NCBI RefSeq assembly: GCF_003846445.2 | Contig: NZ_CP030139.2 | Coordinates: 868,001 to 932,000 of the forward strand | Direction of reading: 5' to 3' | Length of the DNA: 64,000 nt | From: Synechococcus elongatus PCC 11801 | Lineage (GTDB): Bacteria > Cyanobacteriota > Cyanobacteriia > Synechococcales > Synechococcaceae | In this document: piece by piece, positions 30,170-40,807 of the stretch | Layout of the letters: the number at the start of each line of letters is the position of its first letter | Numbering within the stretch: the first letter of the stretch is position 1 | The notes under the pieces: generated by a model | What the model saw: only the letters and a program-made list of their open reading frames with translations | What the model was told of the DNA's origin: nothing | Database searches by the model: none | Translations under genes and position numbers: made by a program

Positions 30170-31744
30170 TCAAAAGCGTCGGAGGTCGCGATCGCGAATG
30201 ACCGGCTGCAGTTGGCCTGCAGAGACTGGGTCGAGGGTGTAGATCGAAAAGACCTGTGGCGGTGTTGCATCAGCTGGATAGAGCAGGGTGGCTCGCACCT
30301 TGCGCATCTCTTGGGGCTTCAAATTCAAAATAATCAGCGGTTCCCCAAGCTGGCCACGCTTCTGCACGATGTGAACAAAGCGCGTTTCCTCACGACCGCG
30401 ATCGTTCTCAAACTGTAGGCGGACCGTCCCCCGATAGAAGACGCGATCGGGAGGCTCTCGCAGGAAGCGCAGGATGCCCCCGTCATCCGTTTTGACAGGC
30501 GTATGGAAGACGACAGCAACGGCTTGACTGCGATCGCTGCCATTAAACAGCGGGAAGGTCAGGTCGTACTCGACCCCGTAATTGCCATGGGAGAGATAGG
30601 CCGAGAAGGGATAGCGCGCTAACATCGGTGCGCTTTGCACCTGTTCGGTTCCCAGTGTGCCCCGCGGCAACGTGCTGATTGGATAGGCGATCGCTCGGCC
30701 CGGTCCCGCAATAGTGAGTTTGTCGCTGTTTGGGTCGGTGACGGTGGTGCGCCAGACTGAGCCTTCGGCCACTCCCGCCACTCGACCATAGATCAGACGG
30801 CTGACAAAAAAGACCGATCGTGGTGGAGTGGGAATCGCATCATTAGGCTTGACGAGCGATCCAGTCTGCAGGGTTGTCCAATAGTCCTCAAGGCTGGGTG
30901 CTCGCTCGTTGCCCTGTTCATCTCGAGGGGCATACAGTGCCACATTCGCGGCATAGACTTTGCCATCGCTCTGCAAGCGCATCAGTAGCGATCGCGTGTT
31001 GGATGAGGGGGTCAGCGGCCCAACTGGAATCGGCAGATTGAGCAGCAGTTGGGGCGATCGCGGTGGAATGACGATCGACTCCGGCAAAACTCCCTGACGG
31101 TTACCTCGCAGGACTTCGTTGACAACGCGGCTCCCAGGACCCGAAAACACACTGCCTCGAGAATCTTCCAGATAAGACTCAAGGGGCAAGAACAGCGCAT
31201 CGGGTCGCGTCAGATAGGTTGCGCCGTTCAACACCTGCACCGTGACTGGGCGATCGCTAGGGTTGTAGAGCACAACCCCCTGAAACATCGTCCGCACCTG
31301 CTCTGGGGTTGCAGCTCGGGAAATGTGGTGCGTGAAAATATCGAAGCGCCCCTCAAAGGCATAGCCGAGATGGGCCTCCGCATTGACCATGCCCTCAGGC
31401 GGCAGGGTCGAGAGCAAAATACCCTCACCAGAGACAATCTCAGGATTGTTGCTATTAAAAACCGGCACTGAATCGAGCCGACCCGGTAGGGGGCGAATCT
31501 CTTGGGGCTGGCTAATTTCAGGCTCTAGGGCTGGCGGCAAATTCGGCGCCAGATTAGGACGGAGGGGTCGCAGTGGTCGCAGACGCGGTGGTGGAGTGGT
31601 GGGAGGATTGGTTGTAAAACCTGGCAGCGGTTCTGCTGCTGGATTCGGATCGGTAGGAACTTGACTCAAGGATTGTTCCGTCAGCCCTTCAGTTAAAGCG
31701 GGAAGGACAAACGCTGGCGGCACAGGAAAAAACGGAAACAGCAT
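30170..31744 (-). CDS. DUF3370 family exported protein
   Basis: A 524-residue protein typical of a cyanobacterial DUF3370 family of unknown function. A hydrophobic N-terminus (FPFFPVPPAFVLPAL) is followed by a long Pro-rich linker to about residue 100. The globular part has GVVLYNPSDRPVTVQVLNGATYLT, LLMRLQSDGKVYAANVALY and LSHGNYGVEYDLTFPLFNGS. Probably an envelope or surface protein (inference). It stands alone. Confidence 0.8.
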   Translation of the reverse strand: MLFPFFPVPPAFVLPALTEGLTEQSLSQVPTDPNPAAEPLPGFTTNPPTTPPPRLRPLRPLRPNLAPNLPPALEPEISQPQEIRPLPGRLDSVPVFNSNNPEIVSGEGILLSTLPPEGMVNAEAHLGYAFEGRFDIFTHHISRAATPEQVRTMFQGVVLYNPSDRPVTVQVLNGATYLTRPDALFLPLESYLEDSRGSVFSGPGSRVVNEVLRGNRQGVLPESIVIPPRSPQLLLNLPIPVGPLTPSSNTRSLLMRLQSDGKVYAANVALYAPRDEQGNERAPSLEDYWTTLQTGSLVKPNDAIPTPPRSVFFVSRLIYGRVAGVAEGSVWRTTVTDPNSDKLTIAGPGRAIAYPISTLPRGTLGTEQVQSAPMLARYPFSAYLSHGNYGVEYDLTFPLFNGSDRSQAVAVVFHTPVKTDDGGILRFLREPPDRVFYRGTVRLQFENDRGREETRFVHIVQKRGQLGEPLIILNLKPQEMRKVRATLLYPADATPPQVFSIYTLDPVSAGQLQPVIRDRDLRRF

Positions 31745-31940
31745 AAAGGCTAGGAACTGCGGACTACGCAGGTCGGCGGCAGTACAACAAAAGCTCTAAC
31801 CAGCGGTGCATTACGAAAGGCAAATGCCGCCAAAGCTAAAACTCTAGGCGATTCCTGCACCAGGGGCAAGTCTGAGAGCGACTGGCTCCCATTGGCTCTT
31901 AAGATAAAAGTCGACTCTGTTTCTGCTGAGCTGCAACGTC

Positions 31941-32594
31941 ATGGCCTCCACTCCTCAAATTGCCGTGGTTGACTATGACATGGGCAACTTGCACTCTGCA
32001 TGCAAAGGGTTAGAGGCAGCGGGTGCCAATCCCATTGTGACGGCTGATCCGGCAACGATTCTGGCGGCAGATGCAGTCCTACTGCCGGGTGTTGGATCGT
32101 TTGATCCAGCCATGCAGCACCTGCGCGATCGCCAGTTAATTGAGCCACTGCATCAAGCAGCGACAAGCGGCAAGCCTTTTCTAGGCATTTGTTTAGGTCT
32201 GCAACTACTGTTTGAGTCCAGTGCTGAAGGTCAAGAGGCTGGATTAGGCATTCTGTCGGGGCGAGTGGAGCGGTTTCGGAGTGAGCCTGGCTTAGTGATT
32301 CCCCATATGGGTTGGAATCAACTCCAGCTCCAACAGCCTGATTGTCTACTCTGGCAAAATCTGGGTTCAGATCCCTGGTTCTACTTTGTCCACACCTACC
32401 ACGTGGTTCCCAGCGATCCAGCTGTGACTGCAGCGACCGTACAGCATGGATCTCAACAGGTAACGGCTGCGATCGCCAGCGATCGCCTCTGGGCGGTGCA
32501 GTTTCACCCGGAAAAATCCGCGAAGACGGGCTTACAGCTCTTGGCAAACTTCGTGGCACAAGTGGCGGCTAGCCAGCTCCAACCAGTGGCATGA
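31941..32594 (+). CDS. hisH: Imidazole glycerol phosphate synthase subunit HisH
   Basis: Glutaminase subunit feeding ammonia to HisF in histidine synthesis. It is 217 residues. It starts IAVVDYDMGNLHSACKGLE; the nucleophile Cys is in GICLGLQLLFESS, and the His-Glu of the triad is in VQFHPEKS. It overlaps rsmD by four bases (ATGA). Confidence 0.96.
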   Translation: MASTPQIAVVDYDMGNLHSACKGLEAAGANPIVTADPATILAADAVLLPGVGSFDPAMQHLRDRQLIEPLHQAATSGKPFLGICLGLQLLFESSAEGQEAGLGILSGRVERFRSEPGLVIPHMGWNQLQLQQPDCLLWQNLGSDPWFYFVHTYHVVPSDPAVTAATVQHGSQQVTAAIASDRLWAVQFHPEKSAKTGLQLLANFVAQVAASQLQPVA

Positions 32595-33139
32595 GCATCC
32601 GTCTGTCGGGCGGCCGATCGCTGCAGACCCCTGCTGGTCTGACCACGCGACCCACACCGGCTCGAGTCCGCAATGCCGTGTTCAACATCTGGCAACTCCA
32701 CGTTCCTAACTGTCGTTGGCTTGACCTGTGCACGGGCAGCGGGGCCATGGGGGGCGAAGCCCTATTACGGGGCGCCAGCGCTGTCTGGGGCATTGAGCAA
32801 TCCCCGAAAGCTTGTCGCGCGATCGCCCACAACTGGCAAAAGCTGCAAGCTGATGACCAAGAGGTACGGCTGTTGAAGGGAGAGGTCTGCCGGATATTGG
32901 CCACCCTGATGGCTGCGCCCTTCGACCTGATCTACTTCGATCCTCCCTACGACAGCGATCTCTATGAGCCAGTTTTAGCTTTGTTGGCTGAGCGATCGCT
33001 CCTGAAGACTCAGGGAGAAATTGCGGTAGAACATCGTCCTGATCGGGCGATCGCCCTTCCCCCTGGGTTCACACTCAAACAATCTCGCCGCTATGGCAGT
33101 ACCGCTATTAGCCTGATTACTTGGAAAACCAAAGCTTAA
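32591..33139 (+). CDS. rsmD: 16S rRNA (guanine-966-N2)-methyltransferase RsmD
   Basis: SAM-dependent methyltransferase acting on G966 of 16S rRNA. It is 182 residues. It opens with GGRSLQTPAGLTTRPTPARV and RNAVFNIW, the family's N-terminal signature. SAM motif WLDLCTGSGAMGGEAL and the catalytic DPPY in YFDPPYDSDLY are intact. It is coupled by a four-base overlap to hisH. Confidence 0.95.
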   Translation: MSIRLSGGRSLQTPAGLTTRPTPARVRNAVFNIWQLHVPNCRWLDLCTGSGAMGGEALLRGASAVWGIEQSPKACRAIAHNWQKLQADDQEVRLLKGEVCRILATLMAAPFDLIYFDPPYDSDLYEPVLALLAERSLLKTQGEIAVEHRPDRAIALPPGFTLKQSRRYGSTAISLITWKTKA

Positions 33140-33226
33140 TGCTTATTGAGCAGCTTGGCTATTGCACTCGACAGGTCAATTAGACCAGTTGCATCAAGCC
33201 TGCCGGCCTTGAGGTTGAGCAGGAGA

Positions 33227-34189
33227 TTAAACCAGTTCTAAGAGCGGGGTTTGAGCCCGCAGTGCCGCTAGAACTGCAGCATGACAGGCAGCATTACTGG
33301 CAGCAATGCCTTGGTTGTTGAAGAGCTTACTGCCAGCACCAAAGTCCAGCGATCGCCCGGTTTGGTCACTGACGCAGCCACCCGCTTCCTGTAGCAAGAG
33401 AACGCCCGCTGCATGGTCCCAAATGTTCTCGCGGCGATCGCTCTCGGGATTGACCAGCCGTAAGTAAAGGTCCGCTTCGCCGCGGGCAATCAACGCATAT
33501 TTGACCAAGCTATCGACAGCCCGAGCCGGGGTGACTAATCCCGCCCGAGTGGCGATCGCATCCTGCCAAGCGGGATGGCCATGCTCCCGTTCCACGCTTT
33601 CGAGTCGGAGGGCAGCGGTAGCTTGGCGATCGCTGACTTGAAGGGGAATGACGCGATCGCCCTGAATTTGCCAAGCGCCTTGTCCCCGCACCGCTGCAAA
33701 GAGCGCACCATCCGGACCATCAAGGGCGGGTGCTGCAATCGCTGCCACTTCTACCTGGCCTTCAACGATCAGAGCCAGCGCGATCGCGTATTGGTCGCCT
33801 CGCACGTAGCCTTTGGTGCCATCAATTGGGTCAAGAGTCCAAAAGCGATCGCCGGGTTGACCTTTACCCCGCTGAATCCAAGCCGCTACGGTATCAGGTG
33901 AGGCTTGTGGTCGCTGCAGCCGGACATAGTCGGTAATCTGATCCAGCACATCAGCTGCCAAAAGACTGGCATCCTCTTCACCGACCAGCGGATCGGCTGG
34001 AAAGGTTTCACTCAAATGCGCAGCAATCAGGGCTTGAGCACCATAGTCCGCTACGGTCACCGGACTTTGATCCGGTTTGCACAGAGCCGTGGCTTGGCGA
34101 TCGCGACGCACGGTTTGGCAGAGTTGGGCAGCTGATTGCACCGCAGTCAGGGCTGCGTGGAGTTCAGGACAGACAGGAAGCAGGGTCAC
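33227..34189 (-). CDS. 3'(2'),5'-bisphosphate nucleotidase (CysQ/Hal2-like)
   Basis: Mg-dependent, Li-sensitive-type phosphatase expected to hydrolyse PAP to AMP in sulfur assimilation. It is 320 residues. Metal site motifs are present: VGEEDAS, WTLDPIDGTKGYVRGDQYA (DPIDGTKG) and NIWDHAAGVLLLQEAGG (WDHAAG). Length and motifs fit the plant/yeast-like PAP phosphatase branch better than inositol monophosphatase. It lies 14 bases from the next minus-strand gene. Confidence 0.9.
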   Translation of the reverse strand: MTLLPVCPELHAALTAVQSAAQLCQTVRRDRQATALCKPDQSPVTVADYGAQALIAAHLSETFPADPLVGEEDASLLAADVLDQITDYVRLQRPQASPDTVAAWIQRGKGQPGDRFWTLDPIDGTKGYVRGDQYAIALALIVEGQVEVAAIAAPALDGPDGALFAAVRGQGAWQIQGDRVIPLQVSDRQATAALRLESVEREHGHPAWQDAIATRAGLVTPARAVDSLVKYALIARGEADLYLRLVNPESDRRENIWDHAAGVLLLQEAGGCVSDQTGRSLDFGAGSKLFNNQGIAASNAACHAAVLAALRAQTPLLELV

Positions 34190-34202
34190 GCGCAGGGTCG
34201 GG

Positions 34203-34727
34203 CTAGGTGGCAGGCGTCGATGTGCCGCGAGGCTGTTCTGCCGGAGGAGCAGCTTTAGGCGGATTGGCCGATGGAGTGGTGGCTTTCATTTCCGGCACGA
34301 TCGGGAAGCCGCGACCGAAGCACATATTGCCGAACCGGAAACAACCACTGGCTTCGAGTTCTAGCCAGGTCGGCTGGGTGTCGAGCCAACGCTTGCCCGT
34401 CGGGTCATACCAACGCCATTCGCCTGTCTGCGATCGACTGAAGTCGCTGAGGCCGCCATAGCTCCATTTGATTTGGACGCCGCTAGGGTAGGGCTGTTTG
34501 CTGGTATAAATCGCGATGATCTCGCAGTCGTAAGGCGTCAGTGAGGCTGGATCACGACCGATGTAGCACTTGGAGGGGGTTCTCGCTAACTCCCGAATTT
34601 GCGGGGGCTGAGCCGGGGGAGAAGGAGGCGTGGCTGGGGGAGGAGTCTGGGCGATCGCGGGCAGAACAGCGCCCAAGCTTATGCCAAGGGCAGAAACGAG
34701 GGTGTGAGCGATCGATCGAAGCATCAT
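34203..34727 (-). CDS. Exported hypothetical protein
   Basis: About 174 residues from the ATG at 34727, chosen because it leads into a signal peptide (RSIAHTLVSALGISLGAVLPAIAQ). A Pro-rich linker follows, then a globular part with two Cys pairs (KCYIGRDPASLTPYDCE, GCFRFGNMCFG) that could form disulfides, and a Pro/Ala/Thr tail. I do not recognise the family. It lies upstream of the nucleotidase on the same strand. Confidence 0.72.
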   Translation of the reverse strand: MMLRSIAHTLVSALGISLGAVLPAIAQTPPPATPPSPPAQPPQIRELARTPSKCYIGRDPASLTPYDCEIIAIYTSKQPYPSGVQIKWSYGGLSDFSRSQTGEWRWYDPTGKRWLDTQPTWLELEASGCFRFGNMCFGRGFPIVPEMKATTPSANPPKAAPPAEQPRGTSTPAT

Positions 34728-34940
34728 TGATAGAGTCTCCAGTCGCGTCGGGCAGAGTGTTCCAAGCCACTGCTCAGGGAGGAGTTGTCCTTGATTTTGA
34801 CATCCGATCGCAGTCTCTGACTGTTGGGATTGTGACGATCGCCCCTGAACTCGCCCTAAGATCAGCAAAGGCGACCGCCCTCATCCCAGCGATCTCTGAT
34901 CACCGAAATTCCTGATACTGATGCGCTGTTCTGTCACCAG

Positions 34941-35321
34941 GTGAGTACCTACGATCAGATTTACGCAGTGGTTCGCCAAATTCCCGTTGGCTGCGTTGCC
35001 ACCTACGGACAAGTCGCAACCTTGGCTGGACTAGCGGGAAAACCTCGGGTCGTCGGCTATGCCCTCTATCGGGTCGCGCCCAGTCTGACCGACACGATTC
35101 CCTGGCATCGGGTGGTCAATGCACGGGGAGAAGTATCCATGTCTGCGCTGCGGCATGGCAGTGATTATTTGCAGCGTCACCTGCTCGAAGCTGAAGGAAT
35201 TGAATTTGACTCACAAGGACGCCTCAGTCTCCACCGCTACCGCTGGCAACCCGACTCTGCCGCGTCCCAGTCGGGGCAATGCCCGTTGGGTAGCGTTTCA
35301 AACCCTGACGACAATTCGTGA
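34941..35321 (+). CDS. Alkyltransferase-like protein (ATL, MGMT family with Trp for active Cys)
   Basis: A 126-residue member of the O6-alkylguanine-DNA alkyltransferase fold, with a GTG start. It keeps the DNA-binding helix and Arg finger region (IPVGCVATYGQVATLAG, KPRVVGYAL) but reads PWHRVVN where MGMT has PCHRV, so Trp replaces the catalytic Cys. This defines the ATL family, which binds alkylated guanine and hands it to nucleotide excision repair. The 3' end overlaps the rsmB start. Confidence 0.93.
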   Translation: MSTYDQIYAVVRQIPVGCVATYGQVATLAGLAGKPRVVGYALYRVAPSLTDTIPWHRVVNARGEVSMSALRHGSDYLQRHLLEAEGIEFDSQGRLSLHRYRWQPDSAASQSGQCPLGSVSNPDDNS

Positions 35322-36612
35322 CGGAGCGTTTGCGGATCTTGCCCTCGATCGCCATCTACAGCGATCGGGCTTGGCTGGAGCCGATCGCCGGCTGGTGACG
35401 GAATTGGTCTACGGCTGTGTGCGACGCCAGCGCACCTTGGATGTCCTGATCGATCTGCTGGCCCAACGACCTGCAGCCCAGCAACCTCCGGTGTTGCGAA
35501 CAGTGTTGCAACTGGGGCTATACCAACTGCGTTATCTCGAACAGATTCCAACAGCAGCTGCCGTAGCGGAAACTGTGCAGCTCGCCAAACAACTGGGATT
35601 AGGGGGGTTGGCTGGGGCCGTCAACGCGATTTTGCGCCAATATCTCCGCCAGTCTGAAGAGCGCGATCCACTGCCGCTACCGAGCAATCCAGTCACAGCC
35701 TTGGCTATCCACCAAAGCTTTCCCGACTGGCTCGTGCAGTTCTGGAGCGATCGCCTGGGCTTGGACGAAGCCGAATTTCTCTGTCACTGGTTCAATCAGC
35801 CACCCAGCATCGACCTGCGGATCAATCCCCTGCGCTGTGAGCGATCGCAGGTGCAAGCAGCACTGGAAGCCGTGGCCATTCGCAGTACCCCCGATCCACA
35901 ACTGCCCCAAGCCCTGCGACTGATCGATCCGCCCGGCCCGATTCGACAGCTCCCGGGCTTTGACGAAGGCTGGTGGATGGTCCAAGACAGCAGTGCCCAG
36001 TTGATTGCTCACCTCGTCGATCCGCAGCCGGGTGAAACCGTGTTGGATGTCTGCGCTGCGCCAGGGGGTAAATCCACTCATTTGGCCGAATTGATAGGCG
36101 ATCGCGGTCAGGTAATTGCCTGCGATCCATCCGCCAAGCGCCTGCGTAAGGTGCAAGAAAATGCCCAGCGCTTGCAGTTGAAGAGCATCACCACCCGTGC
36201 GATCGACGGACGCCAGCTGCATGGCATTCAGGCCGATCGCGTTTTAGTGGATGCTCCCTGTTCGGGCTTAGGCACGCTGCATCGCCATGCCGACGGTCGT
36301 TGGCGGCAGAGCCCTGAGAGCGTGGCGGAACTGGCGCAGTTGCAGGCAGAAATTCTCGAAGCTGCTGCCACTTGTCTAAAACCCAATGGGATTTTGGTCT
36401 ACGCCACTTGCACCCTCCATCCAGCCGAGAATGAAGCTGTGATCGAGCAGTTTTTGCAGCGCCACTCCGATTGGCAACTAGCTCCCCTCCCTGAAGAGAG
36501 TCCTTTTCAAGCTTGGGCTGAAGCAAACGGCACCCTGCGCATCTGGCCCCATCGGCACGATCGCGATGGTTTCTTTGGGGCACGACTGCAGCGATCGCCG
36601 CTGAGCGCTTAG
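35206..36612 (+). CDS. rsmB: 16S rRNA (cytosine-967-C5)-methyltransferase RsmB
   Basis: An N-terminal NusB-like RNA-binding domain (ALDRHLQRSGLAGADRRLV) is followed by a Fmu/Nop2 methyltransferase domain. SAM motif VCAAPGGKSTHLAELIG, DAPCSGLGTLHRHADGRW with catalytic Cys, and YATCTLHPAENE with the second Cys are intact. The start is uncertain: an in-frame TTG at 35206 (or 35200), preceded by GAAGGA, gives about 468 residues and overlaps the ATL gene by about 116 bases. Confidence 0.93.
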   Translation: MTHKDASVSTATAGNPTLPRPSRGNARWVAFQTLTTIRDGAFADLALDRHLQRSGLAGADRRLVTELVYGCVRRQRTLDVLIDLLAQRPAAQQPPVLRTVLQLGLYQLRYLEQIPTAAAVAETVQLAKQLGLGGLAGAVNAILRQYLRQSEERDPLPLPSNPVTALAIHQSFPDWLVQFWSDRLGLDEAEFLCHWFNQPPSIDLRINPLRCERSQVQAALEAVAIRSTPDPQLPQALRLIDPPGPIRQLPGFDEGWWMVQDSSAQLIAHLVDPQPGETVLDVCAAPGGKSTHLAELIGDRGQVIACDPSAKRLRKVQENAQRLQLKSITTRAIDGRQLHGIQADRVLVDAPCSGLGTLHRHADGRWRQSPESVAELAQLQAEILEAAATCLKPNGILVYATCTLHPAENEAVIEQFLQRHSDWQLAPLPEESPFQAWAEANGTLRIWPHRHDRDGFFGARLQRSPLSA

Positions 36613-36634
36613 GCTCTCCTGCTTAGGAAGAGCA

Positions 36635-37645
36635 TCAATTGGCTTCCGCACCGGCGGGCGGTAAGGGCAGAAAACGGCCAACCTCCGTTTTGAACCAATC
36701 CCAACCACTGCTCGAGAGGGGGGACGGTGTAATCTCTTGGGCCACCCAGTCATCGATCGCGTTGTAGTCCGGCAGCCAATAGCTAATCGCGTAGCTACTG
36801 CCGCTGGGCTGCCCCGGCAAGGTCGAGACTTCGACGGGTTTATTGCTGGCAAGAAAAGCTGCGATCGCCAACACCTCTGCGCCGCTTAAATCGCTGTCGA
36901 TGTAGGGCTGGCTCAGGGCAAGGCCGAGGGGCAACCGCAGGATTCCAAGGGGGTTGAGCACTTGCTGCTGCAGCGCTTTCAGGAGGGCTTGCTGCCGTTG
37001 AATACGACCGACATCGCCCAGCCCATCCTGCCGAAAGCGGAGAAACTGCACAGCGCGATCGCCACTGAGATGCTGTTGCCCCGCTTCGAGATCAATCGTC
37101 AGGTTTTGGGTCACATCCCGATACTGCATCCGCTCTGGCACCGTAACGGTCAGGCCACCAATGCCATCGATGAATCGGGCGATCGCTCTTTGTTCAACCC
37201 GGATATAGCGATCAACGGTGACTTTACCGAGGAGGCTCTGGGTGGTTTCTGCTGCTAAAACAGGCCCACCATAGACATTGGCCGCGTTGATTTTGTCGAT
37301 GCCGTAACCCGGTAGTTCAGTGCGGGTATCCCGCGGGAGCGATACCACCAGCGATCGCCCCCGTTGTGGATCGAGGTAGACAAACAGCATCGTGTCGCTG
37401 CGGCCTCGAAACATCGCCTCGGGCGAAGCTTCCGGATCCGGTACTTGGTCCACCCCCAAGATCAAGAGACTGAAGGGGCGCTGTAAACCCGTTAGACCGA
37501 GGAGTGGTTGACTCGAAGCGGTTGGTAGGCGATCGCCGTTGTTGACTTTGCGCAGGGGCAATGGCTGGAGTCCAAACCAAACACAACCGGCCAGAAGTCC
37601 CACCGCAGTGAGCTGCAGGCTGCGTTTCCAAAAGCGACGCGCCAT
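36635..37645 (-). CDS. LytR-CpsA-Psr (LCP) family protein
   Basis: A 336-residue membrane-anchored phosphotransferase-like protein. A single N-terminal membrane segment (LQLTAVGLLAGCVWFGL) is followed by the LCP domain: LLILGVD, RSDTMLFVYLDP, VVSLPRDTRTELPG and KINAANVYGG. C-terminal QFLRFRQDGLGDVGRIQRQQ completes the active site Arg set. LCP enzymes attach polymers to peptidoglycan; the ligand here is unknown. It is convergent with rsmB. Confidence 0.93.
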   Translation of the reverse strand: MARRFWKRSLQLTAVGLLAGCVWFGLQPLPLRKVNNGDRLPTASSQPLLGLTGLQRPFSLLILGVDQVPDPEASPEAMFRGRSDTMLFVYLDPQRGRSLVVSLPRDTRTELPGYGIDKINAANVYGGPVLAAETTQSLLGKVTVDRYIRVEQRAIARFIDGIGGLTVTVPERMQYRDVTQNLTIDLEAGQQHLSGDRAVQFLRFRQDGLGDVGRIQRQQALLKALQQQVLNPLGILRLPLGLALSQPYIDSDLSGAEVLAIAAFLASNKPVEVSTLPGQPSGSSYAISYWLPDYNAIDDWVAQEITPSPLSSSGWDWFKTEVGRFLPLPPAGAEAN

Positions 37646-37733
37646 AGAAGTTTTGAGGAGGCGGGATCTAGACTAGCGCTTCTGCGATCGCAGAATTGCG
37701 GGTGGACGGTCGCTCCGCAGAGCTGGCACAGAC

Positions 37734-38921
<1,188 letters not shown>

Positions 38922-39020
38922 GTTGTAATCCCGGCCTAAGGTCGGGAACAGCTTAGCACTCGTGACTCCGGCAACCGATCGCAGCGACCACTTAAAATGG
39001 AAGTTTGATTCCTCAACGCC

Positions 39021-40052
39021 ATGCAGTTCATTGATCACGCCACAATCTGCGTCAAAGCAGGCGATGGAGGCGATGGCATTGTGGCATTCCGCCGAGAAAA
39101 ATATGTGCCGGCTGGCGGCCCCTCCGGTGGCAACGGTGGGCGCGGGGGTTCCGTCATTTTGGTTGCGACGGAGCAACTGCAAACCCTGCTCGATTTTCGC
39201 TATCTCCGCCTCTTCAAAGCTCAGGATGGGGAGCGGGGTGGCCCCAAGGGAATGACCGGTGCCAGCGCTGATGATCTGATCATTCAAGTGCCCTGTGGCA
39301 CGGCGGTTTATGACGCTGAAACCGATGAATGTCTCGGCGATCTCACCAGTGCAGGCCAAATCTTGAAGGTGGCGCAGGGCGGTAAGGGCGGCCTAGGCAA
39401 CCAGCATTTTCTCAGCAACAGCAATCGCGCACCTGAACATGCTCTGCCCGGGCTGCCAGGAGAAGAGCGGCAGTTACGGCTGGAGCTGAAGCTACTGGCG
39501 GAAGTGGGACTGATTGGCCTGCCCAACGCAGGTAAGTCGACGCTGATCTCGGTCCTGTCTGCAGCCAAGCCCAAGATTGCTGACTATCCATTTACAACGC
39601 TGGTGCCCAACCTCGGAGTCGTGCGCCGAGAAACCGGCGATGGCACCGTTTTTGCGGACATTCCCGGCTTGATTGAAGGAGCCCATCGGGGCGCCGGTTT
39701 GGGTCACGATTTTCTCCGCCATATTGAGCGGACGCGCTTGCTGATCCACCTCGTTGACCTGACTGCAGAAGATCCGATCGCAGACTGGCGGACGATTCAG
39801 GCAGAACTCAAGGCTTACGGTCGCGGCTTGAGCGATCGCCCACAGATTCTGGCTCTCAATAAAATTGATGCCGTCCTCGATGAGGATCTCAGCTTCTGGC
39901 AAGCCGAATTTCAAGCACTGACGACGGTGCCGCTACTCTGCATTTCCAGTGCCGATCGCCGGGGTCTGGAGGCTTTGTTGCGCTTGGTCTGGCAGTGGCT
40001 GGATGAACTAGATGCGGCAGCAGAGCTCAGTGAAACGCGCGTCTTGAACTGA
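39021..40052 (+). CDS. obg: GTPase Obg/CgtA
   Basis: Ribosome-associated essential GTPase. It is 343 residues. The Gly-rich Obg fold occupies the first 155 ([21 protein letters not shown] is its start). The G domain has [24 protein letters not shown] and ALNKID. The short C-terminus lacks the OCT domain. It is divergent from the ABC ATPase, with about 100 bases between. Confidence 0.97.
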   Translation: MQFIDHATICVKAGDGGDGIVAFRREKYVPAGGPSGGNGGRGGSVILVATEQLQTLLDFRYLRLFKAQDGERGGPKGMTGASADDLIIQVPCGTAVYDAETDECLGDLTSAGQILKVAQGGKGGLGNQHFLSNSNRAPEHALPGLPGEERQLRLELKLLAEVGLIGLPNAGKSTLISVLSAAKPKIADYPFTTLVPNLGVVRRETGDGTVFADIPGLIEGAHRGAGLGHDFLRHIERTRLLIHLVDLTAEDPIADWRTIQAELKAYGRGLSDRPQILALNKIDAVLDEDLSFWQAEFQALTTVPLLCISSADRRGLEALLRLVWQWLDELDAAAELSETRVLN

Positions 40053-40171
40053 CGTAGGACGCTTGAATTGGCAAACACTGGGGCTATTTTGTGCACTCTC
40101 AGTCTGAGTGCAGCCGCTCTTGGCTTTCCTCCCAATGCTGTCTGTTCCTAAAGACCTTGTATTGACTGGCT

Positions 40172-40801
40172 ATGTCGAGTCTCATCGTGCCCGATCGCTC
40201 TCCTACTGAGTCCTCAACCTCGATCGCCTTGGGGGTGTTGGCCTCTGGCAATGGCAGCAATTTTGAAGCCTTGGCACAGGCGATCGCGGCAGGTCAGCTG
40301 CAGGCTGAGATTCGGCTGCTGATTTACAACAATCCTGAAGCTTACGTGCGCCAACGAGCCGAGCGGTTGGGAATTCCAGCGCTGCTCTTGGATCACCGTC
40401 AGTTTGCCAGTCGAGAAGATTTGGATGCGGCAATCATTACAGCATTCCGCGATCGCGGGGTCGAGTGGATCGCCATGGCGGGCTGGATGCGCCTTGTCAC
40501 CGAAACACTGATTCAGGCCTTTCCGGAGCGAATCATCAACATCCATCCCAGCTTGCTGCCCAGCTTCAAGGGCATTCGGGCGGTGGAGCAGGCGATCGCG
40601 GCCAAGGTGCGGATTAGTGGCTGTACTGCCCACTTAGTCACTCTCGATGTAGACAGCGGCCCGATTTTGGTGCAAGCGGCTGTGCCTGTCTTACCAGACG
40701 ATACGGTGGACAGTCTCCAGCAGCGGATCCAAGTGGAAGAGCATAAGATCCTGCCGCTGGCGATCGCCCTTGCTGCTGCGCGATCGCCCCTGCCTGTTTA
40801 G
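40172..40801 (+). CDS. purN: Phosphoribosylglycinamide formyltransferase
   Basis: Purine synthesis step 3 using 10-formyl-THF. It is 209 residues with LGVLASGNGSNFEALAQA (substrate loop), RIINIHPSLLPSFKG (catalytic Asn-His) and the downstream SGCTAHLVTLDVDSGPIL, where Asp completes the site. It ends seven bases before the convergent cobO stop. Confidence 0.97.
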   Translation: MSSLIVPDRSPTESSTSIALGVLASGNGSNFEALAQAIAAGQLQAEIRLLIYNNPEAYVRQRAERLGIPALLLDHRQFASREDLDAAIITAFRDRGVEWIAMAGWMRLVTETLIQAFPERIINIHPSLLPSFKGIRAVEQAIAAKVRISGCTAHLVTLDVDSGPILVQAAVPVLPDDTVDSLQQRIQVEEHKILPLAIALAAARSPLPV

Positions 40802-40807
40802 CAGTGT

